Below the pieces are notes generated by a model that did not search any database, had not been told where the DNA came from, and saw nothing but the letters and a program-made list of their open reading frames with translations. From contig JACPSF010000119.1 in NCBI GenBank assembly GCA_016193385.1, positions 1 to 11,836 of the forward strand: 11,836 nt of DNA, written 5' to 3'. This DNA comes from Deltaproteobacteria bacterium. GTDB lineage: Bacteria; Desulfobacterota_B; Binatia; UBA9968. Positions 7,247 to 11,836 of this stretch are shown piece by piece. Numbering within the stretch: position 1 is the stretch's first letter; each line of letters starts with the position of its first letter. The position numbers and the translations under genes are program-made.

Positions 7247-7474
7247 ATGAAGTACTACCACGAGCCAAATGACGCCTACTTCACGAAGCACCTGCAAAAG
7301 CTCGTTAAGGCTCACGGAGGAAAATGGGTCGTGATCGCGGGGGGTCGCTTAATAGGAGTCGGCTATGAACCAGAGTTAAAAAAACTTACCGCGCTAGCCC
7401 GAAAGCGTTACCCCAAAGATATTCCGTTGGTCGCCCCGATCCCACGAAGAGAAGAACTTGAATGCATTCTGTGA
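7247..7474 (+). CDS. Small DUF5678-like protein
   Basis: The 75-residue product has the pattern of DUF5678 proteins: a core of GGKWVVIAGGRLIGVGYEPELKK, then a helix (LTALARKRYPKD) and a closing strand (IPLVAPIPRREE). It is a small soluble protein; the family has no assigned activity that I know of. The start is well supported by AAAGGAGG (7233-7240), six bases before the ATG, the strongest ribosome binding site in the window. Relatives are, as I recall, often paired with a second small gene such as a retropepsin-like protease, but no such gene follows here. It stands alone, convergent with the ETF genes. The family call is by eye. Confidence 0.65.
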   Translation: MKYYHEPNDAYFTKHLQKLVKAHGGKWVVIAGGRLIGVGYEPELKKLTALARKRYPKDIPLVAPIPRREELECIL

Positions 7475-7476
7475 CC

Positions 7477-7525
7477 TTACGGTATAAGCTTCTATACAAG
7501 CGTTGGATGCCCATTATACCGGTAA
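7477..7525. repeat. Bulged inverted repeat between convergent genes
   Basis: TTACGGTATAA (7477-7487) and TTATACCGGTAA (7514-7525) are inverted copies with one extra base in the right arm. The 26-base loop holds a smaller hairpin, GCTT (7488-7491) with AAGC (7498-7501). The element fills most of the 68-base gap between the DUF5678-like gene and etfA, so it may help to end transcription from both sides. No run of T follows on either strand, which argues against a standard intrinsic terminator. Confidence 0.4.
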
Positions 7526-7542
7526 CCTGAGAGACGGGAACT

Positions 7543-8511
7543 TCAGGCGCCTTTGCGCTTTTTCAACTCGTCAATGAGCTGCGGGACCACCTTGAAAACG
7601 TCGCCGACAACGCCCAGATCGGAGACCTGGAAGATCGGCGCTTCGGGATCCTTGTTGATCGCGATGATCGTCTTCGATCCCTTCATCCCGGCCAAGTGCT
7701 GGACCGCGCCTGAAATGCCGCAAGCGATGTAGAGCTTCGGCTTAACAGTCTTTCCCGTCTGGCCGATCTGCAGGGAATAAGGAACCCAGCCAGCGTCCAC
7801 CACCGCCCGGGTCGCCCCGATGGCGCCGCCGAGCATCTCGGCTAACTGCCGCAGCTTGTCAAAATGTTCCGCCGCCTTCAGACCTCGCCCGCCGGCGACG
7901 ATCACGTTGGCCCCTTCAAGCTGCGGCCCTTCTTGCTGGACCGTTACCCGCTCGGCCACGCGGACTTTATGGATGGCCGGATCAGAAGGCGGCACGACCT
8001 CTTTGACGATGGCCGTCTGATTACGCGGTTTTGCCTCAAACGACTTCTGTCGGACCAGCAATATATTCGTTCCGGGGCTGTCCAGCGTGCTCACGTTGAG
8101 ATAGCTGCCTCCTAGGGCCGGGATCGTAGCCTCGACCGAACTACCTTGCAAGGCAAAATCGCCAACGTCGGTGATCGCGCCCGAGTCAAGCACCACGCTC
8201 AGCGCGGCGGCCAGGTCCCGACCGGCATAGCTCGAGGCAAAGAGCATCACGGCAGGGCGATATTTCTGTATCAGTCCCGCGATGGTCTCTACGGCCGGAA
8301 GCGTCAAGTAATCGCGAAAAACCGGATCGTCCGATCGATACACCTTGCTGGCGCCGTGGTTGGCGAGTGTCTGGACGGCATCGCCCGGCGCGGGTCCGAG
8401 CAGGATAGCCTCGGCCGTCCCCACCTCGGCCGCCTTTGACAGCATCTCCAGGGTGGTCGGAGTAACCTTCTCCTCGATCACCTCGGCATAGACCCAAATC
8501 AGAACGGCCAT
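7543..8511 (-). CDS. etfA: Electron transfer flavoprotein, alpha subunit
   Basis: EtfA holds the electron-transferring FAD and works with EtfB to move electrons from dehydrogenases (for example acyl-CoA dehydrogenases) to the quinone pool. This 322-residue protein has the normal length. The C-terminal FAD domain shows GGRGL at 207-211, RAVVDAGW from residue 235, QIGQTGKTV at about 248, and the ETF-alpha signature [16 protein letters not shown] from about residue 260, followed by [13 protein letters not shown]. All FAD-contact motifs are intact. The ATG directly abuts the TAA stop of etfB, so the two are almost surely translationally coupled. The product acts in the cytoplasm as a heterodimer with EtfB. 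No ETF:quinone oxidoreductase or dehydrogenase gene is in the window, so the electron donor is unknown. Confidence 0.96.
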   Translation of the reverse strand: MAVLIWVYAEVIEEKVTPTTLEMLSKAAEVGTAEAILLGPAPGDAVQTLANHGASKVYRSDDPVFRDYLTLPAVETIAGLIQKYRPAVMLFASSYAGRDLAAALSVVLDSGAITDVGDFALQGSSVEATIPALGGSYLNVSTLDSPGTNILLVRQKSFEAKPRNQTAIVKEVVPPSDPAIHKVRVAERVTVQQEGPQLEGANVIVAGGRGLKAAEHFDKLRQLAEMLGGAIGATRAVVDAGWVPYSLQIGQTGKTVKPKLYIACGISGAVQHLAGMKGSKTIIAINKDPEAPIFQVSDLGVVGDVFKVVPQLIDELKKRKGA

Positions 8512-9291
8512 TTAAATAACCTTCAACTCGGCGAGAAAATCCGCAATCTGCTTTCCGCCATCCCCTTCGTCCGTAATGACCTTGCCAGCCTGACGGGCAG
8601 GCGGTCTTCCAACACTCAACACCTTTTCTCTGGCGCCGGCCCCGCCGACCTGGTCCGGTCCCAGACCTAAATCCGCAGCGGTATACTTCTTAATTTCTTT
8701 TTTCTTGGCCGCCATGATGCCCTTGAGCTGGGGATAGCGAGGCTCGTTGATGCCGCTGGTAACCGTGACCAGCGCCGGCAACTCGGCCTCGACGACGTCG
8801 TAGCCGCTCTCGCTTTGCCGCTTGATAGTGATCTTGTTGCCCTCAACGGCGATCTCTTTAGCGAAGGTGAGGGGAGCAATACTCAACAGCTGAGCGATTT
8901 GTCCTGGAACGATTCCGGAATAGCTGTCACTGCTTTCGGCAGCGCAGATAACCAGGTCAAAGGGCCCTTTCTTAATGGCTGCTGCAAGCACCTTGGCAGT
9001 GCCCAGCGTATCGGAGCCGGCGAGGGTATCATCCAAAATGTGAATCGCAGAAGTCGCACCCATGGCCAAGGCGTTCCGAATGCCGATGGTAGCATCATTG
9101 ATACCCATGGTAACAACCTTGACTTCGCCGCCGTGCTTTTCCGTGAGCCGCAGCCCCTCCTCGAGGGCGCTGGCAGCCGCAGGGTCCAGCTCATGGGGGA
9201 TACCCTTGCGCACCATGCATTTAGTGGCAGGATCGATTTCTATGATAACCGAACTAGCCGGAATAACCTTGGCGCAGATGATGACGTTCAA
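8512..9291 (-). CDS. etfB: Electron transfer flavoprotein, beta subunit
   Basis: This 259-residue partner of EtfA has the family hallmarks. The N-terminus is MNVIICAKVIPA. Residues 33-47 read HELDPAAASALEEGL. The nucleotide-binding loop is AAESSDSYSGIVPGQIA (118-133). The ETF-beta signature region is IKRQSESGYDVVEAELPALVTVT (156-178), and NEPRYPQLKGIMAAKKKEI follows (182-200). In classical ETFs the beta subunit binds AMP; in electron-bifurcating ETFs it binds a second FAD. The loop here lacks the D-G-D-TAQ-type sequence I associate with bifurcating forms, so a classical role seems more likely, though this is not decisive. The ATG at 9289-9291 has a GAGG about eight bases upstream. The stop codon is followed immediately by the etfA start. 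Confidence 0.95.
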   Translation of the reverse strand: MNVIICAKVIPASSVIIEIDPATKCMVRKGIPHELDPAAASALEEGLRLTEKHGGEVKVVTMGINDATIGIRNALAMGATSAIHILDDTLAGSDTLGTAKVLAAAIKKGPFDLVICAAESSDSYSGIVPGQIAQLLSIAPLTFAKEIAVEGNKITIKRQSESGYDVVEAELPALVTVTSGINEPRYPQLKGIMAAKKKEIKKYTAADLGLGPDQVGGAGAREKVLSVGRPPARQAGKVITDEGDGGKQIADFLAELKVI

Positions 9292-9336
9292 TGTTCCAGC
9301 CTCGTTAGGCAGCGATCACAAAAAAGTTCCATGATA

Positions 9337-9352
9337 ACAGAGGCGCCCCTGT
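9337..9352. repeat. 16-base near-perfect palindrome upstream of etfB
   Basis: ACAGAGGCGCCCCTGT is self-complementary except for one A/C pair. It lies 46-61 bases before the etfB start and 75 bases after the end of the 62-residue gene. On the minus strand it could fold as a six-pair hairpin with a GCGC loop (one G.U pair), with TTTTTT eleven bases further on. It could therefore be an operator for etfBA or a weak terminator for the upstream pair of genes; the sequence does not decide. Confidence 0.3.
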
Positions 9353-9426
9353 GACGAGTGCGCCTTTCGAGAACGGCTTCCTTCAGCAACGATGCAGCGA
9401 ACACTCTGATGGACCGGCAGGCCTGT

Positions 9427-9615
9427 CTATTTCAGCCAGTCGGAGACCTTCCCCTCCATCACGACATCCAGAATCTCTTTGCAGTCCTGGATCGCCTTAT
9501 CCACGATTTTCGGGTCGTTCATGTGCGGCATCGCCCAATTGACGGCACCGTGAAGCGCCTGGACGACATCTTTGAGATGCTCGTCCAACGCCTCGGTGTT
9601 TGGTGCTTGCGGCAT
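9427..9615 (-). CDS. 62-residue protein coupled to the PaaA-like gene
   Basis: The product is a small, probably all-helical soluble protein with no cysteine beyond one (DCKEIL) and no membrane segment. I do not recognise a family. The ATG at 9613-9615 was chosen because AGGAGA lies just upstream and the gap to the preceding stop is only 11 bases; the ribosome binding site even overlaps that stop codon. The frame extends upstream but inside the diiron-protein gene. The tight coupling suggests it works with, or helps fold, the PaaA-like protein. That link is inference from position only. Confidence 0.65.
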   Translation of the reverse strand: MPQAPNTEALDEHLKDVVQALHGAVNWAMPHMNDPKIVDKAIQDCKEILDVVMEGKVSDWLK

Positions 9616-9626
9616 AACTGTTTCTC

Positions 9627-10343
9627 CTAATAATACAGCCGGCCCTTGTTCGGATCGGGGACTTGAAGACTCATCTTCTCGATCAGAGGGTTCACTTCCT
9701 TGATGTATTCGTCTCTGGCTTGGGCATTGGTCCGGCGCTTTAAACCCCAATGCCGATACCGCTCAGAGCGGTACGAATCCGAGCGGCCAAACATGTCCAG
9801 CGCCTTGACATACCAGCAATCGAGGGCCTTCTGGACCTTCGACTTTGAATCTCCGCCTTTGGCAGCTAGCTCGGCTGTCTTAGTAGTTCCAAAATCGATG
9901 TGACCTTCTTCCTCTCTCATGACGTCCGGGAGGATTCGGTCCAGCGGCGCGTAGCTGCAGCCCATAAACTCCTCTAGCTGGTACTTGCCGATACGATCGA
10001 TGAGGAACCCGAATGCCGCGAAATCTTCCCAGGTCGTGATCCTGCCCCGAAAGGCCTCCACATAACGTTCCTGATTCGGGCGACTGAGCACGTAAGAGAC
10101 GTCGGCACCGATATCGCCGGCGAGGCGCGCTATCTTGCGATAGTGGTCAATCTCCTCGGCAGCCGTCCTGGCAACGATCAGTTGGTCGAGCTTGGTCGGT
10201 GCCGTCGGCAAAATGCTCTCCACGTAGAGATGGGGCCCGCCGATTTCACAATCCGCTTGAATAGCCAGAACGCGCCTCAAAAGGTCCTGGTATTCTTGAT
10301 CCATTTTTTCGAAATCTCTAAGCTCGATCTTGTCCCTGAACAT
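9627..10343 (-). CDS. Ferritin-like diiron protein of the PaaA/PaaC family
   Basis: This 238-residue protein has the four-helix diiron pattern of the phenylacetyl-CoA epoxidase family (Pfam PaaA_PaaC type). The likely iron ligands are all present: E33 in QADCEIGGPHLY, E64 and H67 in AAEEIDHYRK, E124 or E125 in YQLEEFMG, and E145 and H148 in REEEGHIDFG. Keeping the full ligand set, it resembles catalytic PaaA more than the structural PaaC. It is shorter than PaaA proper (roughly 300 residues in known examples). No paaB, paaC, paaD or paaE homologue is nearby, so it is probably not a classical epoxidase complex. The ATG at 10341-10343 is preferred over the TTG one codon earlier because GGAGG lies seven bases upstream. 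A hydroxylase, epoxidase or oxidase role is possible; the substrate is unknown. Confidence 0.8.
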   Translation of the reverse strand: MFRDKIELRDFEKMDQEYQDLLRRVLAIQADCEIGGPHLYVESILPTAPTKLDQLIVARTAAEEIDHYRKIARLAGDIGADVSYVLSRPNQERYVEAFRGRITTWEDFAAFGFLIDRIGKYQLEEFMGCSYAPLDRILPDVMREEEGHIDFGTTKTAELAAKGGDSKSKVQKALDCWYVKALDMFGRSDSYRSERYRHWGLKRRTNAQARDEYIKEVNPLIEKMSLQVPDPNKGRLYY

Positions 10344-10441
10344 CAACCTGCCTCCTGTCCTTAGCGCTTACGCCCTACGATCTACAAACGCTTAACAAAT
10401 CAGGCCCGTAAAATCAACAGTCCCACACGCCTAAATTCCGC

Positions 10442-10470
10442 TTTACTTAGTGTCGTTTCTACACTAAACT
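10442..10470 (+). promoter_or_regulatory. Promoter and palindromic operator of the nicotinate phosphoribosyltransferase gene
   Basis: A -35 TTTACT (10442-10447) and a -10 TAAACT (10465-10470), each four of six to consensus, are spaced by 17 bases. A perfect inverted repeat, TTAGTGT (10447-10453) with ACACTAA (10461-10467) and a 7-base centre, fills the space between them and overlaps both boxes. The leader would be about 25 bases. This layout is typical of repressor control. Families that control NAD salvage genes include NrtR, NiaR and NadR/NadQ types; which one applies cannot be told from this site alone. The site could also affect the divergent diiron-protein gene, about 100 bases away. 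Confidence 0.55.
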
Positions 10471-10501
10471 AACTGGCGACATCTCGCACCAAGGAGTCTC
10501 C

Positions 10502-11836
10502 GTGAATCACGCCAACAACCTCGCCCTGCTAACCGACCTATACCAGTTGACCATGGCCCAGAGCTATTTCCAGAGCCGCAAACTCGAACCGGCGACCTTC
10601 AGTCTTTTCATCCGCAACTACCCTCCGCACCGGGGCTATTTCGTCTGTGCCGGCCTAGAAGACGTGCTGCGCTACCTGGTCGACTTTGCCTATGACGGCG
10701 GGTCCCTGGACTACCTCCACTCGTGCGGGCTCTTCGCCGACGAGTTCCTCGACTTCCTCAAAGGCCTGCGTTTTAGCGGAGAGATGTGGGCGATTCCGGA
10801 AGGACGCGTCTTATTCAAGGAGGAACCGATTCTCGAGATCACCGCCCCCATCGTTGAGGCCCAGATCGTCGAGACCTTCATCATCAATCAGATCAATCTC
10901 CAAACCCTGATCGCCAGCAAGGCCGCCCGCTGCGTCCACGCGGCTCGCGGCCGCGCTTTGGTGGATTTCTCTTTGCGCCGCACCCACGGAATCGACGCGG
11001 GACTGAAGGTCGCCCGCTGTAGTTTCCTGGCCGGCTTTAGCGCCACGAGCAACGTTTTGGCGGGCCAACGATACGGTATTCCCATTGTCGGGACCATGGC
11101 GCACTCGTTTGTGTGCAGCTTCGAGCGCGAGATCGACGCCTTCCGAAGCTTCGTTTCCAGCTTTCCTGACAACTCGACCCTGCTCATCGACACCTACGAC
11201 ACGCTGGCGGGTGCCCGCAGCGCCGTGGAGGTAGCGCGCGAGATGGCGGCGAGAGGAGGTCGCCTGCGTGGGGTCCGCATCGACAGCGGCGACCTCGCTT
11301 CCCTGGCCCGCGAGGTCCGCAAGATCCTGGATGAGGCGGGGCTGTCTGATGTCAAAATCATCGGCAGCGGCGGATTGGACGAATACGATCTGGCCTCGCT
11401 TTCGGAAGCAAATGCCCCCTACGACAGCTACGGGGTAGGGACGAAAATGGGAGTCTCGGCCGATGCCCCGTGGTTCGACATGGCCTACAAGCTGGTCGAA
11501 TACAACGGCCGCCCCGTGTTGAAGCTAAGCACGGGTAAGGCAACTGTCCCGGGAAAAAAGCAGGTCTTTCGCTTCGCTGACGGCCAGGGTCGGCTGAATC
11601 GGGACATGATCGGGCTGCGCAACGAAGAGGTCGCAGGCTCCGAGGCTCTGCTGCAAAAAGTCATGGAGCACGGCGAGCCCGTCGGGCCCCGCCCATCGCT
11701 CAAGGAGATCAGGGATCGCTTCCTGCAGGAAATTAGCCGGCTTGACGAGAAGACCAGGGCCATCTGCGACCCGAGCCCCTATCCGGTCGAATTGACTCCT
11801 AAACTCAGCCATCTCAGAGACGAGATCGAGGAGCAG
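10502..11836 (+). CDS. pncB: Nicotinate phosphoribosyltransferase (partial, runs off the right edge)
   Basis: The enzyme joins nicotinate and PRPP, with ATP, to give nicotinate mononucleotide, the entry step of the Preiss-Handler NAD salvage pathway in the cytoplasm. The frame is open from the GTG at 10502 to the window end, 445 codons. Family marks appear in order: LLTDLYQLTMAQSYF (9-23), FSLRRTHGIDAG (156-167, with R159, R160 and H162), and GTMAHSF (197-203), in which H201 is the likely phosphorylated histidine. They continue with LIDTYDT, RIDSGDL (259-265, phosphate and ribose binding) and GSGGLDEYDL. A late YGVGTKMGVSADAPWFDMAYKLVEYNGRP block is normal for the family. The start is supported by AAGGAG at 10491-10496, five bases upstream. 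The length is close to the usual 430-460 residues, so only a few residues should be missing. Confidence 0.94.
   Translation, partial: MNHANNLALLTDLYQLTMAQSYFQSRKLEPATFSLFIRNYPPHRGYFVCAGLEDVLRYLVDFAYDGGSLDYLHSCGLFADEFLDFLKGLRFSGEMWAIPEGRVLFKEEPILEITAPIVEAQIVETFIINQINLQTLIASKAARCVHAARGRALVDFSLRRTHGIDAGLKVARCSFLAGFSATSNVLAGQRYGIPIVGTMAHSFVCSFEREIDAFRSFVSSFPDNSTLLIDTYDTLAGARSAVEVAREMAARGGRLRGVRIDSGDLASLAREVRKILDEAGLSDVKIIGSGGLDEYDLASLSEANAPYDSYGVGTKMGVSADAPWFDMAYKLVEYNGRPVLKLSTGKATVPGKKQVFRFADGQGRLNRDMIGLRNEEVAGSEALLQKVMEHGEPVGPRPSLKEIRDRFLQEISRLDEKTRAICDPSPYPVELTPKLSHLRDEIEEQ

Noticed and set aside
6827..7315. 162-residue minus-strand frame in the empty stretch
   Set aside because: Composition is that of a chance frame (many Ser, Arg, Pro), it overlaps the strongly supported small gene at 7247, and no motif is seen.
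1..11836. CRISPR array, tRNA, rRNA or insertion sequence
   Set aside because: No regularly spaced repeats, cloverleaf-like sequence, rRNA-like block or transposase with terminal repeats was seen on reading both strands; small RNAs could still be missed by eye.

Overview
The window looks like a moderately GC-rich stretch of a bacterial chromosome with a Gram-negative style of gene content: a periplasmic binding protein with a signal peptide and no lipobox, an ETF pair, and a PaaA-type diiron protein. I see no rRNA, tRNA, insertion sequence or CRISPR array. The mix recalls uncultured soil or subsurface lineages (deltaproteobacteria-like, NC10 or Tectomicrobia-like), but nothing here fixes the taxon.

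Left part (1-5851). A small three-helix membrane protein and the C-terminal remnant of an MFS transporter lie on the minus strand. Divergent from them is a plus-strand cluster: a family 5 (Dpp/Opp-type) substrate-binding protein, its two permeases, and a 14-helix DHA2-type MFS transporter. The ATPases such an importer needs are absent. A good TTGACA promoter for the cluster sits inside the MFS remnant.

Middle part (5852-7542). A VapBC-like toxin-antitoxin pair lies on the minus strand: a ribbon-helix-helix antitoxin and an overlapping PIN toxin. Its promoter is overlaid by two nested palindromes that look like an autoregulatory operator. Two interleaved inverted repeats (5925-5980) cover the toxin 3' end and the space after the MFS gene. 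About 580 bases (6662-7246) without a recognisable gene follow, then an orphan DUF5678-like 75-residue protein with a strong ribosome binding site. A bulged inverted repeat separates it from the convergent ETF genes.

Right part (7543-11836). The minus strand carries a PaaA/PaaC-family ferritin-like diiron protein, a 62-residue protein whose ribosome binding site overlaps the preceding stop codon, then etfB and etfA with stop and start codons abutting. None of the usual PaaBCDE partners is present, so a link between the diiron protein and ETF is possible but unproven. Divergent from these, a nicotinate phosphoribosyltransferase (NAD salvage) runs off the right edge. Its promoter contains a perfect TTAGTGT-N7-ACACTAA palindrome spanning the -35 to -10 region, a likely operator for an NAD regulator.
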